A stretch of 48,556 bases of DNA from CAYONP01 sp964405335 (GTDB lineage: Bacteria > Armatimonadota > UBA10988), in contig CAYONP010000039.1 of assembly GCA_964405335.1 (NCBI GenBank), positions 1 to 48,556 of the forward strand, written 5' to 3'. Shown here piece by piece: positions 1-8,072 of the stretch. Position 1 is the stretch's first letter. The number at the start of each line of letters is the position of its first letter. Below the pieces are notes generated by a model. That model was not told the origin of the DNA, ran no database searches, and worked only from the letters and a program-made list of their open reading frames with translations. The position numbers and the translations under genes are program-made.

Positions 1-2
1 AA

Positions 3-30
3 CGCCGCGCCGGCTGAGGGCCGGTCGGCG
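3..30. terminator. GC-rich two-step hairpin
   Basis: Bases 3-7 pair with 26-30 and bases 10-14 pair with 20-24, giving two stacked 5-bp stems around a TGAGG loop. No T-run follows on the + strand. It could be the terminator of a gene to the left of the window, but that gene is not visible, so the role is inferred. Confidence 0.35.
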
Positions 31-89
31 CCATCGTGTTACATATCCAACAGCGCTCGAACACACAACCGTAACCCCCCCCCCCGCTA

Positions 90-118
90 TTGACTCTCCG
101 GACTGGATTCGGCATGGT
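90..118 (+). promoter_or_regulatory. weak sigma-70-like promoter for the first gene pair
   Basis: TTGACT at 90-95 is followed after 17 nt by CATGGT at 113-118, which keeps A2, T3 and T6 of the -10 consensus. It lies just after an 11-base run of C at 75-85. The leader to the start at 230 would be about 105 nt. The spacing is right but the -10 is poor. Confidence 0.3.
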
Positions 119-229
119 GAGCTAGTGGGCATCGGAGGTGACGGAACGCATCCTCCGATTGAGCGGAAGTACCGCTGTCTGGAGTCCGGGCAGCCTGATG
201 GACGGCGCGCCGGCGCTAGGAGGGAAGCG

Positions 230-658
230 ATGCGAAAGCTGTTGGTCGCGATGTTCGTGGGGTTCGTCTGCCAGGCGGCGGCCCTAGCGATTGGGCCGCC
301 AGGGGATCCTGGCCAGAATGCATGTCCGTTGCATTACTCCCATCAGTCGTACGTGGTCTTCGACTGCGAGGAGAGCTGGGAGGGGGATTACATCACGCTA
401 GATCTCCCGATGAGATACGGTAAGGACTGTATCGAGGAGCAATGCGAGGAAGTCCAGACAGTGGCACTAGGTGTGCAGTGCTTCGTCTATACACACGTTC
501 CGGGGTACATCAACAGGATCTACTACACGGAGACATGGGACGGCGACGGTGAGCTGCAAGAGTGCGATCCCGAAGAGACGGGCGAAGGATGCTGTGTGGG
601 CTGGACCGAAGACGGCACGGCCACGTTCGATATGATCACGTACGAAGAGTGTCAGTGA
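230..658 (+). CDS. small cysteine-rich secreted protein, unknown function
   Basis: This is a 142-residue protein. An ATG at 230 is chosen because AGGAGGG lies at 218-224 and the product then begins with a clean signal peptide (Arg-Lys, hydrophobic stretch, cleavage near Ala-Leu-Ala). The mature part is acidic and aromatic and holds nine cysteines (residues 32, 46, 67, 71, 84, 112, 121, 122, 141), which suggests disulfides after export. I do not recognise a family. GC content is near 55-60 percent, well below the flanking genes, and it uses codons such as CTA, AGA and AGG that the rest of the window avoids. Its stop codon overlaps the next start (TGATG), so the two genes are translationally coupled. 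Confidence 0.7.
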   Translation: MRKLLVAMFVGFVCQAAALAIGPPGDPGQNACPLHYSHQSYVVFDCEESWEGDYITLDLPMRYGKDCIEEQCEEVQTVALGVQCFVYTHVPGYINRIYYTETWDGDGELQECDPEETGEGCCVGWTEDGTATFDMITYEECQ

Positions 659-2154
659 TGGCTATGCGCCTCCGTGCCCGAGGCGTCGCATGGAGTCTGG
701 CGCGGACGAAACACCGGGCGGGAGCATTGGCCGCAACGGTTGCTGTTGGAGGGCCACCAGTTGGGGTCTGGCTCGGAGCGTTGCTCGCGGCTGGGTTTGC
801 CCTGCAAGCCGGCGCCGCCGATGCCGGGATGGTCCTAGTTGGACCAGCGGAGCTCGACCAGGAGTTGGGTGAGCGTGCCGCCGAGCTTCCGGCTGCGGCT
901 CAGTGGGCGCAGGAGCACGAGCTGGTCCTGCAGCGACGCCCCAACATCGCGTTCGTCGAACGTGCCCGGCGTCTTGACGGGGGCCAACTCGGTGACCGGC
1001 CTCGCCCCTCGGCCGTCCTGGCCAACTGCCTGCTCAGTCTGTCCGAGGACGAGCGAGCGGCTCTGGCGCAGGGCTTCGTGCTTCGTCTCGATCACGTCAC
1101 GCCGGCGGCCGCCGACGTCATGCGTAGCGGCCTTCCCGACTTCCTGTGCTTCGATCCTGGCTATTGGCCCGAGACCAGGGAGCCCACGGACCAAGATCGT
1201 GAACAGGAGAGCGCCCACCGCGGGCGACCCTTCACCGATGCCGAGTGGCAGGCTAGACTGGAGCACGTTCGCTCACGGAACGAGCTCCGGCGCCTGTTCG
1301 TGGGCCTCCCTCACGAACCGTTCTTGAGTCTTGGCCAGCAGGGCGAAATGCACCTCGAAGACGAGCAGGGCCGGGAGGTGCTTGGTCGTCCCCTCCCGCC
1401 GCTCGTCGGGCCCGCCGCCACGTTGCGCTTCAGCTTTGTGGCGTGGGACGATCAGACGTTGGTGCCCGGCCGCCCGAAGGGCGATCCCGCGGTCGCCGAC
1501 CTGCCCTATCGATGGGCGCAAATTCACCGCCCGACGCCGTCCATGGTGCAGTTTGATCACACAGGCGTCTACCGGCTCCAGGACCTCGTCGACCGACTGG
1601 CGGGATGGCGCCCGCGGCACGTCGACCCGGCGTTAGCTGACGAGGCGTTGTTCGTAACGGCAGGTGAGACCGACGCCGAATCCCTCGAACGTGCCATTGA
1701 GGGCGCCAGCGGACTGCTCTGGCGTCACACCGAGGCGGCGAACGATGCGCGTTACTTAACCACCCATCCTCTCGCGGCAATGGAGCAGCGTGCACCGATC
1801 GCGGCCCTCCAGACGATGCGTGAGGAGCTGTACCGAGTTGAGCCGCCCGATGACGTGCCGTTTGCCATCGGCGAGTTCCTCAGTCAAGACGGCCTCTCGC
1901 GCCGGGTCGCCTGGAATGACCTGGCGGAGCCTCAACAGACGTGGTTCCTCGCCCAGATTCGGTTTGCCGGCGTGCGTCTAGATCCCGGCAAGCCCGTCAA
2001 CTACCAGCCAGAAGCCGCCGAGTTGATCGGCACGTATGCCCGTCTGACGTCGCAACTGGTGTGGTGTGTCGGGCAGGCGGTCGTGTTGGATGACGACGAG
2101 GGGACGGTCTTCTATCCGGCCGGAGCCAGGGGTTTCGTGGTCGCCCTGCCATGA
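658..2154 (+). CDS. exported protein of unknown function, coupled to the Cys-rich protein
   Basis: The product is 498 residues. The ATG at 658 overlaps the previous stop; an ATG at 664 is also possible. The N-terminus is basic, then has a hydrophobic stretch around residues 38-55 ending in an Ala-rich signal-cleavage-like site, so it is probably secreted or anchored. The remainder is a mixed alpha/beta sequence, rich in Leu, Arg and Glu, with no motif that I can assign. The coupled arrangement suggests that it works with, or is made in proportion to, the 142-residue protein upstream. It faces the next gene tail to tail, with 78 bp between them. Confidence 0.65.
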   Translation: MAMRLRARGVAWSLARTKHRAGALAATVAVGGPPVGVWLGALLAAGFALQAGAADAGMVLVGPAELDQELGERAAELPAAAQWAQEHELVLQRRPNIAFVERARRLDGGQLGDRPRPSAVLANCLLSLSEDERAALAQGFVLRLDHVTPAAADVMRSGLPDFLCFDPGYWPETREPTDQDREQESAHRGRPFTDAEWQARLEHVRSRNELRRLFVGLPHEPFLSLGQQGEMHLEDEQGREVLGRPLPPLVGPAATLRFSFVAWDDQTLVPGRPKGDPAVADLPYRWAQIHRPTPSMVQFDHTGVYRLQDLVDRLAGWRPRHVDPALADEALFVTAGETDAESLERAIEGASGLLWRHTEAANDARYLTTHPLAAMEQRAPIAALQTMREELYRVEPPDDVPFAIGEFLSQDGLSRRVAWNDLAEPQQTWFLAQIRFAGVRLDPGKPVNYQPEAAELIGTYARLTSQLVWCVGQAVVLDDDEGTVFYPAGARGFVVALP

Positions 2155-2232
2155 TGTGAGGGCTGGCTCGCAGCAACCTCGGACGTCTAGCGCGGGAGAC
2201 GCGATCGCCCAATGCTCCGTGCTCCGTCGCCG

Positions 2233-3660
2233 CTAAGGCGCTTCGAACAGCATCCCATCGGGCTGCGCCACCCCATTATGCACGAACCCGCGCACCGCTA
2301 TCCGCCCGCGCGTGCCGGGCGTCGCGCCGACCAGGTGCGTGGCGGGGATGTTGCTGACCACCAGGCCGAACAGCTCGAGGTGCGCCTGCCGCCGATCGGC
2401 GTAGTCGCGCGGCTCGTCGATGCCGGGGCAGTCGAGCAGGAAGGCGCGGCCCCCAGCCTGGTGGACCATCTGCGCGCCGGCCAGCACCCCGGTCGGCGCG
2501 AACGAACTGAGCGATAGGTTCTGCATCTGCAGCACGCCGCCGGCGTAGTCCGGTCCGATCAGGAAGGCCGCCTGCCGCGCGACGGGGCCGTCGGCGGTCT
2601 CGATGGCAGCCTCGGCGGGCAGGCTGACATGGACCATCACGTTCGCGAACTGGTTCGGCAGGATCGTGGCGGTCAACGCCTCGAATCCGACGGTCACGTT
2701 GTCGAACTTCAGGTTGTGCAACGAGCCCCACGGTCCGCGGCCCCACTCGAGCACCTCGGTCTCGCCGTTGACGGTGTCGACGAACGGGTGCGCCGCGTCG
2801 GCGCCGAGCCGCATGCCGGTGTGGCAGAGGAAGACGATCGCGTCGTCGATCGAGTAGCCGTCGACCGCGGCGAAGTCGAAGGCGATGTTGTCGGGCTCCG
2901 CGCAGATGGCGGCGAGAAGCTGGGTGTGCTCGCGGACGATTGGCCGTTCGACGTTGGGCACGACGTGGATGCCGCGGATGCGGATCACGTCGGGCCCGTG
3001 CCGGACGGCGATGGCTCGCTTGTAGCCGTAGAGGTAGCAGCGCTCGATAAACACCTTGCCGGCGGTGTGGAAGAGAATGAAGTCCCAGTAGCGCCCGCAG
3101 GTGATGTCCTCGATGGTCACCGAGGCGCCGTGCCGGGCATAGAAGGTCGGGCCGTAGGGTCGGGCATGCTCGGCGATGAACCGGCCCTTGATGGTGTCGA
3201 GGTCGGGGTAGTGGTAGGGCGACGCCGGGTCGGCGAAGTCGGCGTCGGACGGCCAGGGCTGCTCGTCGTACAGGATGTAGAGCCCGCGCACGGTGTTGCC
3301 GCCGCCGAGGTCGAACAGCGGCGCTTTGCGCTCGCCGGTGTAGTCCTCGGCGCGCGGCCGGGCGAGGATCACCGCGCCGCGCTGCATCTCGCGCGGGACG
3401 CCCTCCCAGGCGATGTAGGGCATACCCGCCGGCGAGCCGATCAGGCTCACCCCGCGGTCGATCGCGACGGTGCCGGTGAGCACATAGCCGCCGCCCGGCG
3501 CGACGGGATCGACGGTCACCACGCCGCCGAGCTCGGCGGCACGGCGGACCGCCTCGCGAAAGGCCTCGGTGTCGTCGGTCACGCCGTCGCCGACGGCGCC
3601 GCAGTCGCGCACCGAGAAATAGCCCGGCGGGCCGGCGAGGAGCAGGGCGACGTAGAGCAT
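2233..3660 (-). CDS. pectate-lyase-3-like secreted beta-helix protein
   Basis: This 475-residue protein begins with a short signal peptide and then the sequence DCGAVGDGVTDDTEAF (about residues 19-34). That is the hallmark of the Pectate_lyase_3 domain of right-handed beta-helix polysaccharide lyases and glycosidases. Repeated short beta strands follow, as expected for a parallel beta-helix. The substrate cannot be read; a plant-type polysaccharide is the family expectation. An ATG at 3660 is preferred over a GTG at 3663 because the AGGAG sits 6 nt before it. It is the third gene of a minus-strand run with the HAD-like protein and the metzincin, 9 bp after the former. Confidence 0.8.
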   Translation of the reverse strand: MLYVALLLAGPPGYFSVRDCGAVGDGVTDDTEAFREAVRRAAELGGVVTVDPVAPGGGYVLTGTVAIDRGVSLIGSPAGMPYIAWEGVPREMQRGAVILARPRAEDYTGERKAPLFDLGGGNTVRGLYILYDEQPWPSDADFADPASPYHYPDLDTIKGRFIAEHARPYGPTFYARHGASVTIEDITCGRYWDFILFHTAGKVFIERCYLYGYKRAIAVRHGPDVIRIRGIHVVPNVERPIVREHTQLLAAICAEPDNIAFDFAAVDGYSIDDAIVFLCHTGMRLGADAAHPFVDTVNGETEVLEWGRGPWGSLHNLKFDNVTVGFEALTATILPNQFANVMVHVSLPAEAAIETADGPVARQAAFLIGPDYAGGVLQMQNLSLSSFAPTGVLAGAQMVHQAGGRAFLLDCPGIDEPRDYADRRQAHLELFGLVVSNIPATHLVGATPGTRGRIAVRGFVHNGVAQPDGMLFEAP

Positions 3661-3669
3661 CACAGTCTC

Positions 3670-4203
3670 CTACAACACCAGGAACCGCCGTTCGGCGACC
3701 GGCGGGCGGAGGAAGCGGTTGTTGCGCAGCACCAGCTCGCCGACGATCCGCCCGACGCCCGAGTCGGCCGTGCCGAGCGGCTGGGCAACGTGGTCGGCGG
3801 ACAGCTCCGAGCCGACCGCGGCGCCGATCCCCGCGGCGCGCAGCAGCGGCGCTTCGTCGGCGAGGCTGCCGATGGCCAGGATGTTCGCCCGGCCGAACGG
3901 GTCGTGCCCGGCGGCCAGCTCGTCGACCAGGGCGTCGAACACCGGCTCGGGCCCGGTGGCCGCATCGCAGACGATGCGGCCGTTCCGCTCGGTGTGCAGG
4001 CCGCGGCCGCAGATGGGGATTGGGTCGAGCCGCAACATCCGGCAGATCGGCCGCAGCGAGGCGCCGTCGCCGCGGGTCTGGAGCGCGAAGTGGATGCCCG
4101 CGGTGGCCGCCCGCAAGACCTGGGTGCGGTCGTTCTCGGGCACCAGTCCGAGCCGGCCCCAGAGCCCGTCGACGGCGATCACCACCAGCGCCACGTCGGC
4201 CAC
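3670..4203 (-). CDS. degenerate HAD (Cof-type) protein, probably inactive
   Basis: The product is 177 residues from a GTG at 4203 with AGGAG six nt upstream. The order of elements follows Cof-type HAD phosphatases: a strand ending in Asp-Gly near residues 12-13, a helix, a Thr-Arg-Gly turn, then a C-terminal Gly-x-x-x-Asp-Glu segment followed by LLRAAGIGAAVGS. The cap domain is missing. The usual DxDGT has become AVDG, so the nucleophilic Asp is Ala. The usual GDxxND reads GSLADE, so the metal-binding Asp residues are lost or changed. It is more likely a binding or scaffold protein than a phosphatase. A distant relation to mannosyl-3-phosphoglycerate phosphatase is possible. Its start lies 9 bp after the metzincin stop. 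Confidence 0.55.
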   Translation of the reverse strand: MADVALVVIAVDGLWGRLGLVPENDRTQVLRAATAGIHFALQTRGDGASLRPICRMLRLDPIPICGRGLHTERNGRIVCDAATGPEPVFDALVDELAAGHDPFGRANILAIGSLADEAPLLRAAGIGAAVGSELSADHVAQPLGTADSGVGRIVGELVLRNNRFLRPPVAERRFLVL

Positions 4204-4212
4204 GGCGGGCTC

Positions 4213-5415
4213 CTAGTCGGGCGCGCGCACCGGCGCGAAGAGCTCGGATTCGCCGGCGAAGAAGCGCAGCCCGCGGAGACAGATCTGCCGGCTCGGCCCG
4301 GCGCGCAGCGAGAGCCGCCAGCGGCGGGCGAGGGTGGGGGCGAAGGTCAGCTCGGCCACCGCGGCCTCGACCCGCGCGGCGGCCAGCTCGCCAGCCTGCC
4401 CGTCGAGCGACTCGAGCCGCGCGGCGTGAGCGCGGTGGTATTGCCCGCTATGTTCGGTGTAGAGCCGCAGGCGGTCGAGCGTCACCGGCACGGGGAACTC
4501 GAGTTCGAGCCGCGCCCAGCCGTCGGCCAGGTCGCCGCTGTGCCACATCGTCGCCGGGTTGAAGCTCACCGCGGGCCCCGCGCTCGGCTCAATCAGTCCT
4601 TGGACAGCCTGCTCGGGCCGGGTGCCATAGCGCGACTCGGCGTCGGTCTCGAGGCGAAGACGGTAGCTCGGCTGCCCCGGGATCGGCATCGGCCCGAGCC
4701 AGCGCGGCGGCTCGGCGGCGCGAGGCACCTCGGTCAGTCGCGGAAAAGCGCGGCGGTTGAGCGCCAGGCCACGGCGGTCCTCGGGGCTGAGGATGCCCGG
4801 CGTGGCGCTCGGCTCAAATCCCCGCGTGTGATGCGCCGGGTTGTACGACATGAGCGACGGCGACGAGGCCATGTCCAAGCCGTAGGCATCGACATGGACC
4901 AGCCCGAAGGCGTGCCCCAGCTCGTGCTGCAGCGTCGACTGGAAGTTCGGCGCGCGGTCGAGGTCGTGCGAGGAGAGGATGACCACCCCGCCGCCGTTGT
5001 TGTAGCCCCCATTGAGCGGCCGGCCGCCGCCGCCGGGGAAGCCGTCGGCCGGGTTCATGACCACCACCAGGAGCACATACGGGCACGTGAAGCGATTGAC
5101 GCCGACCGCGGCCAGCAGCTCGGCCACGTAGTGCGGTGCGCCGCCCTCGCCGCTCTGGCGGTAGAACGCCAGCTCCCGCGAGCCGTGGTGAACCAGCGGC
5201 GGACCGGGGGCGATGGTGAAGGTGTCAACGCCGTCGAGCAGCTCGCGGTAGCGCCGTTGAGCCCAGGCCAGGTGGCGGTCGAGGCGGTCGAGTTGGTCGT
5301 CGGTCGGGGCATCCTGGTCGGCGGCGACAAAGAGCACGGGCAGCACGCTGACCCGCTCGGGGGGCAGGTAATCGACCGGCGGCACGGCGGTGAGGACCAG
5401 GGCGACCAGCCACAT
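4213..5415 (-). CDS. secreted metzincin-type zinc protease with C-terminal discoidin-like domain
   Basis: This 400-residue protein has a short signal peptide. The motif HELGHAFGLVH at residues 164-174 is a full HExxHxxGxxH metzincin zinc site (His164, Glu165, His168, His174). It is followed by a Met-turn at Met189 in SLMSYNP. About 150 residues after the protease core look like a beta-sandwich of the F5/8 type C (discoidin) kind, which would bind sugar or cell surfaces. The ATG at 5415 has no Shine-Dalgarno sequence, and a strong -10 ends 6 nt before it, so the message is probably leaderless. It heads the run that continues to the HAD-like and pectate-lyase-like genes. Confidence 0.8.
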   Translation of the reverse strand: MWLVALVLTAVPPVDYLPPERVSVLPVLFVAADQDAPTDDQLDRLDRHLAWAQRRYRELLDGVDTFTIAPGPPLVHHGSRELAFYRQSGEGGAPHYVAELLAAVGVNRFTCPYVLLVVVMNPADGFPGGGGRPLNGGYNNGGGVVILSSHDLDRAPNFQSTLQHELGHAFGLVHVDAYGLDMASSPSLMSYNPAHHTRGFEPSATPGILSPEDRRGLALNRRAFPRLTEVPRAAEPPRWLGPMPIPGQPSYRLRLETDAESRYGTRPEQAVQGLIEPSAGPAVSFNPATMWHSGDLADGWARLELEFPVPVTLDRLRLYTEHSGQYHRAHAARLESLDGQAGELAAARVEAAVAELTFAPTLARRWRLSLRAGPSRQICLRGLRFFAGESELFAPVRAPD

Positions 5416-5421
5416 GCGGTC

Positions 5422-5430
5422 ATGATAGCA
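5422..5430 (-). promoter_or_regulatory. extended -10 promoter for the metzincin gene
   Basis: Read on the minus strand this is TGC-TATCAT, an extended -10. The start codon begins at 5415, just 6 nt after the hexamer, so transcription should begin at or within a base of the A of ATG. A poor -35 (TCGCCG) lies 17 nt upstream at 5445-5450. Confidence 0.55.
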
Positions 5431-5440
5431 GGTGGTCGCG

Positions 5441-5469
5441 TTGACGGCGACGCCGGCCGCTGGTACAAG
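5441..5469 (+). promoter_or_regulatory. sigma-70 promoter for the 5547 gene
   Basis: TTGACG at 5441-5446, a 17-nt spacer, then TACAAG at 5464-5469 preceded by TGG (extended -10). It drives the + strand and overlaps the -35 region of the opposing metzincin promoter, so the two may compete. Confidence 0.6.
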
Positions 5470-5546
5470 ACCGGGCGCCGAACCGAACGAACCGAGGTGC
5501 AGCGCGCGCGTCTGAGCTTGCAGCCTTGCGGGGCTGGGGAGCGACC

Positions 5547-8018
5547 GTGATCTTCTGGTGTCTGGCTCTGTTGCCGCTTGCCGCGCCCGCGGGACCGCTC
5601 ACCCCGGCGTCGGTGACCGAGGTGACGGTTGCCTTCACGAGCAGCTTTGAGCCAGACCAGGGCTTAGCCGGCCTGACTCTGCCGACCACCGGCGTCGGCC
5701 TGGCCACCGACGGCGAGTCGACCTGCCTGCGGCTCGAGCCGCAACGCCGCCGCGCCGCCGACGTCTGGATCCAGCTCCCGCCCGAGGCACTCGGCAAGCG
5801 GCTGCGGGTCTCGTTCCGCGCCCGGCACGAGGGGTTCGACACGCCGCTGGCCGACGGCGCTGAGCCGCCGGCCGAGATGGTCATCATCGAGCTGGCGCCG
5901 GTGCTCGGCTCGCGGCCGCCGGCCAGCGCGCCGGCCTGGGCGCAACAGCGCGTCGAGGTCGGGCGCGACTGGTCGGAGTACCAGTTGTCCGGCTGGATGG
6001 CGCCGCCGAGCGACCTGCTGGCGGTCCGCGCGCCGGCGGCGGCGGCCCCGGTGCGCCTCGACGACGTGAAGGTTGAAGTGCTGACCACCATCCGCGACGA
6101 GCGCATCGCCGAGCTGGCGCGGCGGAGCGGCAATCTGATCGCCAACGGCGGGTTCGAGTTCGGCGAGGTCGGCTTCCGCGCGGTCTACGTCCACGACGCC
6201 ATCGACCTCGACGACCCGCCGCTGCCCGGCGCCATCCGCGCCTCGGACCGCGACGCCGCCGAGGGCTCGCACGCGGCCTTCGCCATGGTCGGCGCGAGCA
6301 AGCTCATCCTCACCCCGGACACGGTGGTGCTACTGCCCGAACGGACCTACACGCTGAGCCTGCTCGCCCGCGGCCTGTCCCGCACGAATGCTCGGCTGAC
6401 GCTCGGTCTGGTCGGCCCCGACGGTCGCGAAGTCGGCGTCACCGAGGCGGCGCTCTCGTTCGAGTGGCGGCGTGTCTCGACCAGCATCAAGGTGCCCAGC
6501 GGCGTGCCGCAGCCGTGGACGCCGCGGATCTGCGCGCTCTCCGGCGACGAGCCCTACGCCGTCCAGTTCGACGCGATCTGCCTGGCCGAGGGTGAGTCGA
6601 CCGAGTATGCCATCCCCCAGATCCCGGTGCTCGAGCTTCGCGACGGCCTCGGCTCGCTCGGGCCCGGCCACCTCGCCTCACCCGACGAGCCGTTCACACT
6701 GACCGCCGTCTACCATGGCGTCGGCGACGCGGCTGAGGCGATCACGGTGCGGGCCTCGGCCGAGAGCCACCTCGGCCGCCGGCGGCTCGAGCTGCCGGCC
6801 GCCGAGCTGCAGGTCGAGCCCGGCGTGCGCGCCGAAGTGCCGCTCTGGAGCGAACCGCTGCCGGCCGGCTGGTACCGCTTCACGGTCACCGCCGGCCGCG
6901 GCGACGAGGTGATTGCCCGCGACGAGCTGATCGTTGCCTCGTTGCCGGCGATCGAGGACGACCTCGCCTGGCGACTGGCCGTCGAGTGGACCACGCCCGA
7001 CAGCCTGCTGCCCGGCCCGTTCCTGGGCCTGGTGCTCGAACCGCTGCGCCGCCTGGGCGTGACCACCCGCTGGCTCGAGCGCAACGCCACGGCGCTCTGG
7101 CGCGGGCACGAGCCGCAGCCGGGCAACCTGCAGGTCTCGGCGCTGATGGCCACGCTGGCCGGCGGCGAGGCGGCCGGGCTCGAGACCGTGTTCGAGCTGG
7201 ATCCGTTCCCCGCGCGCTGGCAGGCGCCCGACTGGCTGCAGCGCACCGCGGCCACTACCGCCGATGGTCGCCTCATCCCGCCGGCCGACGCCTGGCAGCG
7301 CTATGTCGCCGGCCTGGCGCGCAATCTGGTCACCGCCCGGCCGACGATCGCCGTCGGCGAGGCTCCGCCCGGACTCGAGGCCGAGCGCGCCGAGCGGCTG
7401 GCGCTGGCCGTCGCGGCGCTCAAGGCCGTCGATGAGTCATGGTCGCTGGTTGGCGCCGTCGCCGAGGAGTGGCAACGGCTGCCGGCGCCGGTGAGCGGGC
7501 CGATCGAGACCGATCTCGTGGAACCCGGCCAGGGGTTCGAGCCGATCGATCCGATGTCGGCCGAGGCGGCGCGCGCGCTCGCGCTCGCCCGCGGGCTGGC
7601 CGCCGGGCGGCAACGCTTCCGGCTGCCCGACCAGGGCTGGCAGCCGGCGGGCAACGGACGATTCCGCCACGGCGGCATCACCACCGCCGACGGCGGACCG
7701 CGGCCGTTCGTGGCAGTCTGGGCGACGGTGCGCCATGTGCTCGGCGACCGGCGGCTGGTGCGCTGTGCCGGCGCCGAGGGCGGTCGCCGGCTGGCGGTGT
7801 TCAGCGACGGCGCGGCGCTGCTGTGGAACGAGGGCGCGCCGGCCGAGGCGACGCTGCTGCTGGAGCCGGCGGCGAAGTTGCGCCTGGCGACGGGCGAGTC
7901 GCTCGAACGCGACGAGGCGGGTAGCTTGTCGCTGACCCTTGAGGCCTTCCCCGTGCTGGCCGATGGATTGAGCGAGTCGGACATCGCGGCGCTGGAGGCG
8001 TTGATCAGCGCGCCGTAA
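5547..8018 (+). CDS. large secreted multi-module carbohydrate-binding protein
   Basis: The product is 823 residues from a GTG at 5547, chosen for the GGGGAG at 5536-5541 and the signal peptide MIFWCLALLPLAAPAG; a TTG at 5526 would add seven residues. The first module (about 20-180) is a beta-sandwich. The second (about 198-350) starts NLIANGGFEFG, the usual opening of a CBM4/9-type carbohydrate-binding domain. An Ig-like segment follows (about 355-465). The next 250 residues resemble a shortened glycosidase-type TIM barrel, without a catalytic acid pair that I can identify. It probably binds polysaccharide outside the cell; enzymatic activity is uncertain. The caspase/FGE-like gene follows after 54 bp. 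Confidence 0.7.
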   Translation: MIFWCLALLPLAAPAGPLTPASVTEVTVAFTSSFEPDQGLAGLTLPTTGVGLATDGESTCLRLEPQRRRAADVWIQLPPEALGKRLRVSFRARHEGFDTPLADGAEPPAEMVIIELAPVLGSRPPASAPAWAQQRVEVGRDWSEYQLSGWMAPPSDLLAVRAPAAAAPVRLDDVKVEVLTTIRDERIAELARRSGNLIANGGFEFGEVGFRAVYVHDAIDLDDPPLPGAIRASDRDAAEGSHAAFAMVGASKLILTPDTVVLLPERTYTLSLLARGLSRTNARLTLGLVGPDGREVGVTEAALSFEWRRVSTSIKVPSGVPQPWTPRICALSGDEPYAVQFDAICLAEGESTEYAIPQIPVLELRDGLGSLGPGHLASPDEPFTLTAVYHGVGDAAEAITVRASAESHLGRRRLELPAAELQVEPGVRAEVPLWSEPLPAGWYRFTVTAGRGDEVIARDELIVASLPAIEDDLAWRLAVEWTTPDSLLPGPFLGLVLEPLRRLGVTTRWLERNATALWRGHEPQPGNLQVSALMATLAGGEAAGLETVFELDPFPARWQAPDWLQRTAATTADGRLIPPADAWQRYVAGLARNLVTARPTIAVGEAPPGLEAERAERLALAVAALKAVDESWSLVGAVAEEWQRLPAPVSGPIETDLVEPGQGFEPIDPMSAEAARALALARGLAAGRQRFRLPDQGWQPAGNGRFRHGGITTADGGPRPFVAVWATVRHVLGDRRLVRCAGAEGGRRLAVFSDGAALLWNEGAPAEATLLLEPAAKLRLATGESLERDEAGSLSLTLEAFPVLADGLSESDIAALEALISAP

Positions 8019-8072
8019 CCGCGGGCTCAGGAAGCCCAGCGGGCCGCGATGCGTCACAATGAGGGGATGGTG

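Noticed and set aside
2155..2232. Possible terminator between convergent genes
   Set aside because: Only short, weak inverted repeats (including one GCGATCGC) and no T-run are seen.
2629..5550. 973-codon open frame on the + strand
   Set aside because: A shadow of the pectate-lyase-like, HAD-like and metzincin genes, whose motifs are clear on the minus strand.
8023..8037. Small hairpin before the caspase-fusion gene
   Set aside because: A 5-bp stem is too weak to call a terminator; the genes may be cotranscribed.
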